From: Ilyomonas sp963847085
GTDB taxonomy: Bacteria; Bacteroidota; Bacteroidia; Chitinophagales; Chitinophagaceae
Assembly: GCA_963847085.1 (NCBI GenBank)
Contig: CAWJYO010000008.1
Location: forward strand, 278,335 to 342,334
Length of the DNA stretch: 64,000 bases
Direction: 5' to 3'
The translations under genes and the position numbers were made by a program. Positions 1 to 10,217 of this stretch are shown here, piece after piece. Each line of letters opens with the position of its first letter. Position 1 is the first letter of the stretch. The notes beneath the pieces were generated by a model that did not search any database, was not told the origin of the DNA, and worked only from the letters and a program-made list of their open reading frames with translations.

Positions 1-99
1 TAAAAACAAAAGGTACGGTTACACTGATTAGATAATGATTGAAAAAAGTATAGGTTTGTTTTTGCACTATTTTTAAATGAATTGCTATACCGTTAATTG

Positions 100-1249
100 T
101 TATTTAATAAAACCTTCATACAAAATATTTACTACCGCCCTCGTAACATCATTATAACCATCATCAACCACCAGATTTATACCGTTTGTAATAGCCACGA
201 TTCCAAATTTTTCTTTTGGCTGAAAAAACATAATGCTGTACAACCCATAAGCAGAGCCGGTATGGCCTTTCATGGTTTTGCCCGGGAGCAAGTCGTTTTT
301 TGTTTCAATGGCAAGCCCATAGCCGCCATCACCGTCTGAAACCTTGTGCTGCATTGTTTTTGCGCTTTTACGGGTGATGATTCTTGTGCCTTTGTATTTA
401 CCAAAATACATGTGCATCGTCATATACTTTGCCAGGTCAGCAGCCGATATCTTCATACCGCCGGTTGGTGAAAACACAGGTGTGCTTACACCCATTGTGT
501 AATGATCAATTGTATTTCTGTTTTGATGATAGGCATCCTCTGCAGGAGTAAATTTCTTTGTAGTAGAATCATACTCATATAAAGTTGCAAACCTTGCTGA
601 ATCAAGCGCTGCAACTTCATACCCGCCATATAAGTGAAGAGGGATCGAGAATATGAGTTTTTATATATTGGTCAAACCGCTCTCCGAATACTTTCTCTAT
701 AATTGCACCGACCATGTTATAATTGTAATTACAGTATTCATAACCTTCTCCGGGTGCATAGTTGTTGTAGCATTTTGCCCAGTTATTACTTTTAGCCGGA
801 TTAATAGAATCATAAGTAAAATATCCCTGGCTGTCGTTAATAGATGAAGTATGCGACATCAGCATTCTCAGTGTTATCACTTTTTGAGGAAACTTTGGAT
901 TACGCACGGGGAAGCCTATTAGTTTACTTACATCATCATTTAGTGAAAGTTTTTTCGCCTGTACCAGTTGCATGATGGCTGTTGCAGAAAACGATTTTGA
1001 AATGGAAGCAATGCGAAATAGACTACTGTCATTTAAAGGTGTGTTGGTTGCTATATTTTGCAAACCAAATGCGTGTGTATATATGATTTGTTCTTTCTTA
1101 ACCACAGCTACGGAAATACCCACCATTTTATAATGTTGCATCAGGCTATCTATACGTGCTTCGGTTGGTTGCTCCTGTGCATTTGCTTTGCTATAAGAAC
1201 ATAATAATATCAAACATAAAAATTGGGCAGAAAGCTGTAATGGTTTCAT
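100..1249 (-). CDS. Serine hydrolase, beta-lactamase/class C family (frameshifted)
   Basis: A secreted serine hydrolase of the class C beta-lactamase / D-alanyl-D-alanine peptidase fold. The N-terminal 24 residues look like a signal peptide ending in ANA. The SxxK motif is SISK at residues 82-85 and the YxN motif is YCN at 172-174; an HTG motif (GHTGSAYG) lies in the second part. The reading frame breaks near 640: after HILDP one extra base shifts the frame, and dropping it continues as LHLYGGYEVAALD without a stop to 100, giving about 382 residues. One inserted base therefore separates two otherwise normal halves, so sequence error or a recent mutation is likely. The substrate is unknown. 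It is divergent from the related gene at 1416. Confidence 0.75.
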
Positions 1250-1361
1250 ATAAAAGTGGTGATAACGTACAAAGAAGTTGTTAAGATAGTTTGCAAAATA
1301 ATAGTTTCAATCAAATATCAGTAAAGAACATAAAGGCAATTATTGTAAATAAATAATTGTA

Positions 1362-1369
1362 TATCTTTC
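1362..1369 (+). promoter_or_regulatory. Possible -7 box for the serine hydrolase
   Basis: TATCTTTC, followed by ACGC, differs by one base from the TAnnTTTG box of Bacteroidota and resembles the boxes before hscA, prfC and pdxA. It lies 46 bases before the GTG start at 1416. The candidate -33 TTG at 1343 is spaced somewhat too short. Confidence 0.3.
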
Positions 1370-1415
1370 ACGCATCTCATTCACCAAAAGTCAAAACCAA
1401 AGCGCAATTGTTGTT

Positions 1416-2993
1416 GTGAACAGTAAAGTAATTCTAAACAGAATAAAGCAATATTTCCTTACTTGTTTTTGCATGTTGTTTTTACAACATTCTTATTGTC
1501 AGCTACCTAAAAATTTTGACCAATATGTGGATACAGTGTTGGCTACTTTTCATGTACCAGGCGTAAGCATTGCAGTAGTAAAAGATGACAAAGTATTGCT
1601 CCTAAAAGGTTATGGTAACAAGCATTTGAACGATACGGCAAAGATTGATGCGCACACTTTATTTCCCATTGCGTCAAATACAAAAGCTTTTACAGCAATG
1701 GCACTGGCAAAATTGGTAGATGAAGGAAAGATTCATTGGGATGATCCTGTCATCAACTATTTGCCGTGGTTCAGAATGAGCGATGCATGGGTTACATCAC
1801 AAATTACAATACGTGATCTGCTGGTTCATCACAGCGGCATTCCCGCTTTTGCAGGTGATATATTGCTGTTTCCACCATCAACTTATACAAGAAAAGAAGT
1901 AATAGAAAAACTAAAAGACATTCCCATCAAAAATAGTTTTAGAACCACTTATGCGTATGATAACATTTTATACGTAACCGCAGGTGAGCTGATAACGGCT
2001 GTTAGCGGAATGAGCTGGGAAGATTTTATAAAAACAAACATCTTTGATAAAGTTGGAATGACTGAATCGAATGCTACGTTTAGTGATGTTGGAAAGAAAG
2101 AAAATATAGCGACAGGCCACATATTATTACATAACATAGTAACGCCTGTTGATGCTTTTGCACAGGAAGATATTGGCGACATTGCTGATGCTGCCGGTGG
2201 CATTACAAGCAATGCAACAGATATAGCAAAATGGATGATGACGGAACTTGATTCCGGCAAAACATCCAATCATGATTCGTTGATAAAGTCAAGCGATATC
2301 AACCAGCTTTGGAAAGTTATTACACCTATTTCTGTGAGCACTGTTCCCCAATCTCTAAAGCCTTCGCAAATGATAAGCTATGGTTATGCATTGGGTGTGC
2401 GAGTATATAATTATGGCAAAAACAAAATCGTTAGTCATGGTGGTACATTGGATGGTTTTGTATCGCATGTTTTGTTGGTGCCCGATTTGAAACTTGGTAT
2501 CACTGTTCTTACCAACCAGCAATCAACCGGTGCATATTGGAGCATCATTTATCACCTGCTTGATTATTATTTGCAGAACCCAAACTTTAACTGGGTAAAG
2601 GGTTATAAAGCCTTACTCGATTCATCAATGGTGCAATGGCAGCGAGATTATGACAGCGCTGTTGTTAAGCCTGATCCGTCTGCACCAAAGCCAGCTAACA
2701 TTGATAAATATGCAGGCAAATATCACAATACATTTTATGGTAATTTAACGATCACCAGAGCTTCATCCAACTTACAATTTCAGTTTAATCAAACTCCATT
2801 ATTCGTTGGCAGACTTGAGCCATTTCAATACCAAACATTCAAAGCTACTTTTAATAACGCCTGTTCACGATCAGACGGATATTTGACTTTTACATTATCG
2901 CCGGATGGTAACGCAGAAAGTTGCAGGCTGACACCCATTGATCCCGACACTGACATGGATTTTTCTGATTTAATTTTTACTAAAACAAAATAA
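1416..2993 (+). CDS. Serine hydrolase, beta-lactamase family, with C-terminal DUF3471-like domain
   Basis: 525 residues with a GTG start, a signal peptide over about residues 1-28, then a beta-lactamase/penicillin-binding-like domain. The SxxK motif is SNTK at 87-90, YxN is YDN at 181-183, and an HGG triad (SHGGTLDGF) lies further on. The last ~110 residues resemble the small beta-barrel DUF3471 domain often fused to this family. Members cleave peptides, esters or amides; the substrate cannot be read from sequence. It is followed after one base by the PLP enzyme at 2995, so the two are probably co-transcribed. It is a distant paralogue of the divergent gene at 100-1249. Confidence 0.85.
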   Translation: MNSKVILNRIKQYFLTCFCMLFLQHSYCQLPKNFDQYVDTVLATFHVPGVSIAVVKDDKVLLLKGYGNKHLNDTAKIDAHTLFPIASNTKAFTAMALAKLVDEGKIHWDDPVINYLPWFRMSDAWVTSQITIRDLLVHHSGIPAFAGDILLFPPSTYTRKEVIEKLKDIPIKNSFRTTYAYDNILYVTAGELITAVSGMSWEDFIKTNIFDKVGMTESNATFSDVGKKENIATGHILLHNIVTPVDAFAQEDIGDIADAAGGITSNATDIAKWMMTELDSGKTSNHDSLIKSSDINQLWKVITPISVSTVPQSLKPSQMISYGYALGVRVYNYGKNKIVSHGGTLDGFVSHVLLVPDLKLGITVLTNQQSTGAYWSIIYHLLDYYLQNPNFNWVKGYKALLDSSMVQWQRDYDSAVVKPDPSAPKPANIDKYAGKYHNTFYGNLTITRASSNLQFQFNQTPLFVGRLEPFQYQTFKATFNNACSRSDGYLTFTLSPDGNAESCRLTPIDPDTDMDFSDLIFTKTK

Positions 2994-2994
2994 C

Positions 2995-4173
2995 ATGATC
3001 ACATCATACAACAAAGGAACAGAAGCCGTTTGGGCCGGTGAAGGCAATGTAAATACCAAAGGCGCAGCAACAACGCCCATTGTAAACAGTGTTGCCTTTT
3101 CTTATACTGATTTAGATGAATGGTACGAAGTATCAAATGGTAACAAAGAAGGTTATATATACAGCCGCAACACCAACCCAACAGTAGCTGCGTTGGAAGA
3201 AAAAATTCGTGTGCTGGAAGGTGCTGAAGCAGCAACATCATTTGCAACCGGCATGGCTGCCATTAGCAATAGCTTGTTCACTTTTTTAACAGCAGGCAAA
3301 AAAGTGGTTTCTATAAAAGATTCTTACGGTGGCACCAGCAAATTATTCTTAGACTTTTTACCAAAGTATAATATTGAAGTTGAGCTTTGCGATACAACAG
3401 ATCACGATGCGCTGGAAGCAGCGATTGCAAAGCGTTGCGATGTTGTGTATCTGGAAACACCAACCAACCCGACTTTAAAAATTATAGATATAGAACGACT
3501 CAGCAAAGCCGCAAAAGCAGTCGGCGCAATAGTGATGGTTGATAACACATTTGCAACACCTATCAATCAAAATCCTTTACAGCTTGGTGCAGATTTGGTT
3601 TTGCATAGTGCAACTAAATTTTTAAACGGACATTCAGATGCAATGGGCGGATTGATTGCCGGTAAAAAAGAGCTTGTACAGAAGGTTTTTCAATTCAGGG
3701 AAATCAATGGCGCAAGCTTACAGGCCGATCCTGCGTATATGATTGCACGCGGCATGAAAACATTAGAGTTAAGAATAGAAAGACAGAATGCATCAACCTT
3801 GCAAATTGCCCGCTATTTAAAAGCGCACCATAAAGTAAGTGATGTGTTTTATCCGGGACTCGAAACACACAAAGGGCATGAAATTGCGCAAAAACAAATG
3901 CGCGGTTTTGGTGGTATGATGAGCTTTTCTTTACAAAGCGGATGGACTGCCGTGAAGAAGTTTTTACCCTCATTGAAACTCGTGCATCTCGCTGCCAGCC
4001 TGGGTTCGGTAAGTACATTGGCTGGCCCGCCACGTACCACAAGTCATGTTGAATTAACGGAAGAACAACGCAAACATTTGGGCATACCGGAAGGCTTGAT
4101 TCGCTATTCGGTTGGCATAGAGAACGTGGACGATTTGTTAAGTGATATTGAGCAGGCGCTACAGCAGATTTAA
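2995..4173 (+). CDS. Cys/Met metabolism PLP-dependent enzyme (cystathionine gamma-synthase / methionine gamma-lyase family)
   Basis: 392 residues, full length for the family of cytoplasmic fold-type I PLP enzymes. The PLP lysine is expected at K208 in SATKFLNGHSD, and the cofactor-binding Asp at D183 in VMVDNTFATP. The C-terminal part contains SLGSVSTLAGPP and RYSVGIE, typical of the family. The reaction (cystathionine synthesis, cystathionine cleavage or methionine gamma-lyase) cannot be separated by eye. The start lies one base after the stop of the serine hydrolase, so an operon is likely. A strong terminator follows. Confidence 0.85.
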   Translation: MITSYNKGTEAVWAGEGNVNTKGAATTPIVNSVAFSYTDLDEWYEVSNGNKEGYIYSRNTNPTVAALEEKIRVLEGAEAATSFATGMAAISNSLFTFLTAGKKVVSIKDSYGGTSKLFLDFLPKYNIEVELCDTTDHDALEAAIAKRCDVVYLETPTNPTLKIIDIERLSKAAKAVGAIVMVDNTFATPINQNPLQLGADLVLHSATKFLNGHSDAMGGLIAGKKELVQKVFQFREINGASLQADPAYMIARGMKTLELRIERQNASTLQIARYLKAHHKVSDVFYPGLETHKGHEIAQKQMRGFGGMMSFSLQSGWTAVKKFLPSLKLVHLAASLGSVSTLAGPPRTTSHVELTEEQRKHLGIPEGLIRYSVGIENVDDLLSDIEQALQQI

Positions 4174-4288
4174 AAAAAATTTGATTTTACTATTTTCTTG
4201 TAGAAAGTTGCCATCTCTGATAAGGAGTGATTATTGTTTTGGTGACACAGATTCTTTGAATTCAATTCTGCAAATCAAAAAATGTATT

Positions 4289-4340
4289 AAAAACAAAGAA
4301 TGAGCTTGTAAATTTTGTTACAAGCTCATTCTTTGTTTTT
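4289..4340. terminator. Bidirectional terminator, perfect 23-bp stem
   Basis: Arms 4289-4311 and 4318-4340 are exact reverse complements around a 6-base loop, with A-rich and T-rich outer ends. It sits between the convergent PLP enzyme gene (+) and susD (-), so it probably ends both transcripts. One copy of the 11-mer overlaps its right end (4332). Confidence 0.85.
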
Positions 4341-4415
4341 GCTTTATTTTTTAATAAAACGGCTGGAGGATTTATTCAACTCTGGGTTGATATTAGCATT
4401 CCAAACGATCTTACC

Positions 4416-6092
4416 TTAATAGTCTGGATTTTTAGCGGAAGCAGCCCCACTGCCAGGTGGATTGATGTCCGATTCATCAGCAGGAACATCCCAATAATCC
4501 ATAAAATTGTAATTGATGGTAGTGTTGGTGTACAAATGTCCTGTAGTTGAATTGTAGATATGATTGCCATAGCTGCCACCGCCATTGGTTATGTCGTAAA
4601 CCCATCCCCATCTTCTGTTATCATAAAAAGAAATTCCTCTGAAAACAAGTGCCACACGCCGCTCCATAGTTAGTTCTTTCATAGCTGCCTGTTGCGACAA
4701 ACCTGTTCCGGCTACGGCTGCAATTCCTGCACCCATATAATTTCTTACTGCATCAATATGCCCCAATCCTGTTTCCGTATTCCCTGATCTGATGTTAGCT
4801 TCAGCCAGCATCAGTTCGTTTTCTTCATAGCTGCCGCCAATATACACTTCATAATCACCTACAGACTGGCTGCCGTATACGTATACGTTTGGTAAACCCA
4901 AACCCCCATCTACCATGGTAAATCTTGTAGCAAAAGTGTAGTCATTTGTGAATAAGGATGTATCAACAAAATTGTTGGCAAACCTTTTATCTCCCGGTTT
5001 AAAATTTTGTATAAAACGCTCGCTTATTTTGTAAGTATTTGATTTGATAGGTCCGGTTGTCATCGCAGCTACTGTTCCATAAGCGGCTGTGAAGAAACCA
5101 TTTGACTGAGCCGATCTTCCGGTAAAAACATAATCGCCTTCTTGTATCCCGTTGCTGGCTAATGAAAGTACACTATTCCAATCTGCCGAGGTCATGGCTG
5201 TTGTGGCAGACTTAGCAATGGTTGCATTTAAATTGCCGTTTACAAATGGTGCTAATTTGTTCAGCAAAATATTACGTGCCAGCATGGTGTTGATATTCCT
5301 TGTCCACATATCAGGTGTCAATACACCACCATGACCTACCTGACAGAAAGAAGGAATCAATTGTCCTAACACATCGGAATAATCAGAGATGCTGGATATT
5401 GATTTTAGTATGTCAGCGGCAGCATTGAAGTTTTTGTTTGATTCGTTAATAATTGCATCGTGTAAAACATATTTGTTGTTGGTAGCACCGGCTGTATCCG
5501 TTATCACACCGGAATAATACATCGTTCCTATTGATGCGTAAGCATATCCCTTCCACCAATAACACCATGCTTTTATTGTATTGGCACGGGTGGTAGCATC
5601 TCCACTAAACTTGATATTATCAACTAATGACAAAACGGTATTGCACACGTCGTTTAGTGCATACATATTCTGCCACTGATTGTACACAGGATTATTGTTT
5701 GCGCCCGTAGATGCACGTGTATTGAAAGTTTTAATAATAGAAACCTGTGGCGCATTATTAACCAGCTTGGTGCCATCATCTAAAATAACATAATCGGGCA
5801 CACCAATGGTTGAGATTTGGTTGTTTGATGCTTCAGCGCCTAAGTTATCTGCCATCAATTCAATAAATCCCCATGGTAAAGAAAAATAGCTATCGCCCAG
5901 CCAGGCATCTCCGTTATAAAATCCATTGATATAAGTGCCGCCCCGGGCTAAACCAATTAAGCTTGTTTCATTGGTTACGTTGCCTTGTATGGTTGGCGAG
6001 TTTGGATTGCCAACATCCAATTGTTTTTTGCAGCTTTGGCTGAACGAAACCGGAATGAGTAAAATGAGTATATAAAGCAGTTTGTTTTTCAT
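4416..6092 (-). CDS. SusD/RagB family nutrient-binding outer-membrane lipoprotein
   Basis: 558 residues. The N-terminus is a lipoprotein signal with lipobox SQSC, followed by KKQLDVGNPNSP as in many RagB/SusD proteins. SusD proteins form a lid over the SusC barrel and capture substrate at the cell surface. The C-terminal region holds the usual ELMLAEANIR and MERRVALVFRG segments of the RagB/SusD fold. It starts 24 bases after the stop of the SusC gene, so the two form one operon. No glycoside hydrolase or peptidase lies directly beside it in the operon, so the substrate is unknown. Confidence 0.93.
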   Translation of the reverse strand: MKNKLLYILILLIPVSFSQSCKKQLDVGNPNSPTIQGNVTNETSLIGLARGGTYINGFYNGDAWLGDSYFSLPWGFIELMADNLGAEASNNQISTIGVPDYVILDDGTKLVNNAPQVSIIKTFNTRASTGANNNPVYNQWQNMYALNDVCNTVLSLVDNIKFSGDATTRANTIKAWCYWWKGYAYASIGTMYYSGVITDTAGATNNKYVLHDAIINESNKNFNAAADILKSISSISDYSDVLGQLIPSFCQVGHGGVLTPDMWTRNINTMLARNILLNKLAPFVNGNLNATIAKSATTAMTSADWNSVLSLASNGIQEGDYVFTGRSAQSNGFFTAAYGTVAAMTTGPIKSNTYKISERFIQNFKPGDKRFANNFVDTSLFTNDYTFATRFTMVDGGLGLPNVYVYGSQSVGDYEVYIGGSYEENELMLAEANIRSGNTETGLGHIDAVRNYMGAGIAAVAGTGLSQQAAMKELTMERRVALVFRGISFYDNRRWGWVYDITNGGGSYGNHIYNSTTGHLYTNTTINYNFMDYWDVPADESDINPPGSGAASAKNPDY

Positions 6093-6116
6093 CTTTTTGT
6101 TTTATGAATTGAATAA

Positions 6117-9100
6117 TTAGAACCCGATATTCAAACCAACCTGGTAAGATTTTATATTGGGTAACGTGCTTTGATCAACACCTCGGTCAAAAGCAGAATT
6201 GGCACCGCCGGAACTGATTTCAGGATCATAGCCTGTGTACTTGGTTACCGTTAAAATGTTTCGTCCTGTAAGAATTAATTGGCATCTTTTAAAATAGCTC
6301 ACGTTTAACAATTTTGCCAAATCAAAACCAAGAGAAAGATTCCGCAAACGGAGGAAGGAGGCATTTTCGTAAAAGAAATCTCTCGTTCCATCGTTATCTG
6401 CACCATGCGTTGAACCAAAGATGTTGTAGTAAGGACTGGACCAATAAGCAGTGAAAGCTCCCGTTCTTCCATCAATAGTAACCGGCTTTGTGAAGTCGCC
6501 GCTAATGCCATCACGATACATCCATTCTTTTGTTTGGTTGTACAAATGACTTCCATAAACCCAATCAAACTGGAATGATAAAGTAACAATGCCTTTATAG
6601 CTTAATGAATTGATGAAAGAGACATTAAATTTAGGGTTGGGATCGCCCAAAGGATATTTGTTTTGTGTAAACTGTATCTGGTAGGTTCTCTTATCTACCA
6701 CACGTCCGTCAACTATTTCATAATTGCCTTCATCTTCTTTTGCAATATATCTCGTTCCATCCGGGTGTGTGTAATCAAGGCTGGTTAACGCTTTGTAACC
6801 ATAAATTTCTCCTATTTTATGGCCAGGTGTTAAAACAATTGAAGCATCTGCGTTGGCAGCCGCACTGGTTAAGATAATATCGGGACCATTAATCCTATCA
6901 ATAACAGAAACCTGGTGACCATAATTGGTGGTGAAATCCCAGTTGAAGTTCCTTGTATTGGCTATCGGAATATTTACAGAAAACTGGTAGCCATGTGAAG
7001 ACAAATCAATTGCATTGTTGGTAAAAGAAGAAGCACCTGTAGAAGGTGGAATGCTAACCGTAAAAATTACGTTGCTGCTTTTTCTTGTCCAATAGGAAAA
7101 TGAACCATTAATAGCTTTCAGCCAATTACCGTTTTTATTTAAATTGATACTAAAGTCAGTTCCTATTTCTGTTTCCTTTGTAACCTCTACATGCAAATCA
7201 GGATTGAGATTGGTTGTTGGCAATGTGTACACCAGGGATGTTCCTAAGTTTTGCTGGGTTAAAGTTGGATAACGTTGGAAAGTACCTGGCTGAATACCCG
7301 CTTCTCCATAAGCAGCTCTTATTTTTAGATAAGGAATGGCATTAGAAAATGCGCCATTTCCAAAAAAGCTGTTCAGCAATACATGTCCGTCAAAATGTGG
7401 AAATGTAAATGGTTTTGAACCCTCACCAAATGCCGATGAATAATCGCTTCTAAAGCCTCCTGTAATGCCACCGTAATCGCCAAAGTCAATTTTCTGGTTT
7501 ATTAAATAGCCATAAGTTATGAATGGCTCAACATAGTCGTAAGATACCGCTTGTGTTGAAGTTGATTGTAAGTTAATGGGCGGCACAAGAGGTAATCCCA
7601 ATCCATAACTATCATATTCCTTATACTGGTTCTTCCTGTAATCATAGGCTAATTCTGTACTCGTTTGGATAGGAAGATTTATATTAAAGTCTTTTTGAAA
7701 ATCGGTACGTATATAAGCGGTAGCCAGGAAGTTTTGAAACACACTGTTTACCTGGTAATTGTTTATCTCACCTGTATTATCCTGCGCATAATTTCCTGTG
7801 AAGTTGGGCGCATAATAATTTGAATTTAGGTTTTCCGACTGATTATAATAAGTATATCGAGCATTTCTCGTGTCGTAGTTAATACCATATTTTGCATCCA
7901 GCTCAACAAATCGGTTCACCGTATAATCGGCATCAAAGTTTTGAATGATGTCAACCTTATTATCATTACCATCTGTATATTCATCCTGGTAAAAAGGATT
8001 AGTAGCATTTACACTTAAAAAATCGGCTGTCTGATAAAAAGGATAAGTTCCATCCGACAGCTTTCTTGATAAATCAAAGAAAGGAGATGTATTTAAAAAT
8101 CCATACACACGATTAGTTGAACCTAAACCATTTGATGTTAATAGCCCGGCGCCAGCTCCCATCTGCGGATGAAGTGTATTCTTTGTATAAATCAACTCAG
8201 TAATTGACCTAATCTTGAAACCCTTGAACAGTTCTGTTCCAATGTTTGCCGAAAGGTTGGTTCTATCAACATAACCATTCTTCAAAATGGGAGAAACAGT
8301 GTGGTTATTTGAAACAGTTAATGCATAATCGCTTTTATCGCCAGCCCCTGAAATGCTTATACTATTATTGAATGTATAGCCTGTTTGAAACACCTGTTTG
8401 AAATGATCATAATATTTCAAATTTGCATTGTAAGGCTTATTGTCTACATTGTTGGTGTCTAATATATAATATCTGCCAGGTCCAGGTGTTCCATTGTCTC
8501 CACCATATTGATAAGCAATTGAATCTATAGAGCCAACAGCATCATATTGTACAGGCTGGCCGGTAACATAATTAATAATATTGTTGTTGGCATCTGTCAA
8601 CAGCCCGTGTTTATCAGCTTTATGAACATGACCGTTATTCAAAAAATTATTGAAAGAATAACTCGTGTTATAGTTAACGGAAGTAGCACCTTTTTTACCC
8701 TTTTTGGTAAAGATTTGAATTACGCCATTGGCGCCCTGCGCTCCGTATAGGGTGGCAGAAGCCGCGCCCTGAACAATTTCTACACGATCAATGTTACTTA
8801 AATCAAGAGAATTTAAATCGGTTGATCTTACTTCAACTCCGTCCATAATGATCAAAGGCCTTGTTCCTCCCTGCAGGGTATTAATCCCCCGCAACACAAT
8901 ATTTACAGGGTCGCCCGGATTACCACTTACAGAAGAGATTTGGGCTCCGGGAACTTTACCAATCAATGCCTGGTCAATGGAAGCGGTTGGTGTTTGTGGA
9001 AGTTTGTCAGAAGAAATAGATTCTACCGCAATGCCCAATCTCTTTTTACTGGTAGCTATGCCCACACCAGTTACAACTACTTCAGCGAGGTTGTTTACAT

Positions 9101-9383
9101 CCGTTTTCAATGCCACAGACACATTGTCATTGGCTGGTACCTCTTGCGTAATATAACCAACTGCTGAAATTACTAATACATCGCTGGCAGGAATGGAAGC
9201 CTTAAAGGTGCCATCATTGCCTGTTAATGCTAAAACCTTCTTCGATTTCTTTGTGGAGATGGTGGCCATCTGAACCGGCAGTCCCTTGTCATCTGTGACC
9301 TTACCTGTAACTGCATTAGTTTGTGCAATGGCATTAAACAATACCAAGAAGGCACAAAAAACCAATAGTGTTTTTTTTCTCAT
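6117..9383 (-). CDS. SusC/RagA family TonB-linked outer-membrane receptor
   Basis: 1088 residues. There is a signal peptide (about 1-21), then a carboxypeptidase-regulatory-like beta-sandwich domain (about 25-95), the SusC signature region EVVVTGVG, a plug domain (about 110-230, with RGINTLQGGTRPLIIMDG), and a long beta-barrel ending in an aromatic C-terminus (GLNIGF). It imports a large substrate with energy from TonB-ExbBD, which is not in this window. It is the first gene of the SusC-SusD operon and has a well-formed promoter just upstream. The frame is intact over 3.2 kb, unlike several neighbours further along. Confidence 0.95.
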   Translation of the reverse strand: MRKKTLLVFCAFLVLFNAIAQTNAVTGKVTDDKGLPVQMATISTKKSKKVLALTGNDGTFKASIPASDVLVISAVGYITQEVPANDNVSVALKTDVNNLAEVVVTGVGIATSKKRLGIAVESISSDKLPQTPTASIDQALIGKVPGAQISSVSGNPGDPVNIVLRGINTLQGGTRPLIIMDGVEVRSTDLNSLDLSNIDRVEIVQGAASATLYGAQGANGVIQIFTKKGKKGATSVNYNTSYSFNNFLNNGHVHKADKHGLLTDANNNIINYVTGQPVQYDAVGSIDSIAYQYGGDNGTPGPGRYYILDTNNVDNKPYNANLKYYDHFKQVFQTGYTFNNSISISGAGDKSDYALTVSNNHTVSPILKNGYVDRTNLSANIGTELFKGFKIRSITELIYTKNTLHPQMGAGAGLLTSNGLGSTNRVYGFLNTSPFFDLSRKLSDGTYPFYQTADFLSVNATNPFYQDEYTDGNDNKVDIIQNFDADYTVNRFVELDAKYGINYDTRNARYTYYNQSENLNSNYYAPNFTGNYAQDNTGEINNYQVNSVFQNFLATAYIRTDFQKDFNINLPIQTSTELAYDYRKNQYKEYDSYGLGLPLVPPINLQSTSTQAVSYDYVEPFITYGYLINQKIDFGDYGGITGGFRSDYSSAFGEGSKPFTFPHFDGHVLLNSFFGNGAFSNAIPYLKIRAAYGEAGIQPGTFQRYPTLTQQNLGTSLVYTLPTTNLNPDLHVEVTKETEIGTDFSINLNKNGNWLKAINGSFSYWTRKSSNVIFTVSIPPSTGASSFTNNAIDLSSHGYQFSVNIPIANTRNFNWDFTTNYGHQVSVIDRINGPDIILTSAAANADASIVLTPGHKIGEIYGYKALTSLDYTHPDGTRYIAKEDEGNYEIVDGRVVDKRTYQIQFTQNKYPLGDPNPKFNVSFINSLSYKGIVTLSFQFDWVYGSHLYNQTKEWMYRDGISGDFTKPVTIDGRTGAFTAYWSSPYYNIFGSTHGADNDGTRDFFYENASFLRLRNLSLGFDLAKLLNVSYFKRCQLILTGRNILTVTKYTGYDPEISSGGANSAFDRGVDQSTLPNIKSYQVGLNIGF

Positions 9384-9409
9384 GTGCTATTTGTTTTGTT
9401 GCTTAGGAA

Positions 9410-9440
9410 CAAATATAGAACATTGTGAAAGAAATGTCAA
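9410..9440 (-). promoter_or_regulatory. Bacteroidota-type promoter of the susCD operon
   Basis: On the minus strand a TTGAC -33 element (9440-9436) and a TATATTTG -7 element (9417-9410) have 20 bases between the TTG and the TA. This matches the known primary sigma consensus TTG-N19-21-TAnnTTTG. The box ends 26 bases before the SusC start codon, implying a short leader. Confidence 0.75.
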
Positions 9441-9572
9441 AAAAATGTTAATCGTGAGCTAAGAAATATTAGAAATTAATGTGCAAAGAGTCATATATTT
9501 CTTATCCTTATTAAAGTAATTCATTTTATTAAAAAGCTGTTCGTGTTTATGAACAAACAGAGTAAGAACTGA

Positions 9573-9859
9573 AACCCGTGGCTGGCAGAATTATTACCAG
9601 GCGCTAAACAATCTATAAGTAGTAACAGACTTGGTTGGGCAAAACTTTATTTGAAAAGACGATTTATTTCAGGAAGCAAAAAGAGCAAAGGGCATTATAT
9701 AACTATTTCTACATAACCTTACACTGTAAAACAATCCGTCAAAAATATTGATAGGAAGATTGTACTTATTGGTGGCAGCAAACTGGGCACTTTGATGATA
9801 TCATTGGTATTTCTGTAAAGAAAACTTACGAATTGAAAAGAGTAGAGCGATTCGTTTGA
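9573..9859 (+). pseudogene. Remnant of an Mrr-type restriction endonuclease
   Basis: This gene-free stretch holds two decayed coding pieces. The first (9573-9716, one open frame) reads ELLPGAKQSIS then NRLGWAKLYLKR, which resembles the N-terminal winged helix of Mrr proteins. The second (about 9750-9859, across one frameshift) reads RKIVLIGGSKLGTLMI and then IGISVKKTYELKRVERF, which resembles the C-terminal end of Mrr. The catalytic middle is missing. The family call rests on remembered family patterns, not a search. The remnant lies next to tRNA-Arg. Nothing else was recognised between 9441 and 9940. Confidence 0.55.
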
Positions 9860-9940
9860 AGAAAAATAATATCTACCAAAATACAGATCCGGCTATTCAA
9901 CTTCTATAAAAATAATTTGTATGCAAACTTTGGTGCAAAT

Positions 9941-9980
9941 AAAAAAGCACTTTTGAAAAGATTTTCAAAAGTGCTTTTTT
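9941..9980. terminator. Terminator of the tRNA-Arg transcript
   Basis: Arms 9941-9959 and 9962-9980 are perfect 19-bp reverse complements with A and T runs at the ends. It lies 6 bases beyond the 3' end of tRNA-Arg on the minus strand, where the T run is in the right place to end that transcript. Confidence 0.8.
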
Positions 9981-9985
9981 AGAAG

Positions 9986-10059
9986 TGACCGCGTCAGGAT
10001 TCAAACCTGAAACCTTCTGATCCGTAGTCAGATGCTCTATTCAGTTGAGCTACGCAGCC
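9986..10059 (-). tRNA. tRNA-Arg (anticodon ACG)
   Basis: 74 bases on the minus strand. The 7-bp acceptor stem (10059-10053 with 9993-9987) includes two G-U pairs, the D-arm reads TAGCTCAACTGAATAGAGCA, the anticodon loop is CTACGGA within a TCTGA/TCAGA stem, and the T-arm loop is TTTGAAT. The discriminator base is A at 9986 and CCA is not encoded. Anticodon ACG (A34 normally edited to inosine) reads CGU/CGC/CGA. Confidence 0.95.
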
Positions 10060-10217
10060 GTTTAGCGGGCTGCAAATGTAAAATGAAAATCCCTTTTGGC
10101 AAAATACAAAAGCATTCACTTTTGAATTTTGTATTGTTGTAACGCATTTCCTTAAAAAAATAAATTTTCTTGGACAGGCTAAAGAAGCATGACTACAAAA
10201 GTTGTAATTGATAAAGC

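Noticed and set aside
2999..4042. Minus-strand frames of 82, 112 and 63 residues opposite the PLP enzyme
   Set aside because: They are shadows of a clear gene and have no family features.
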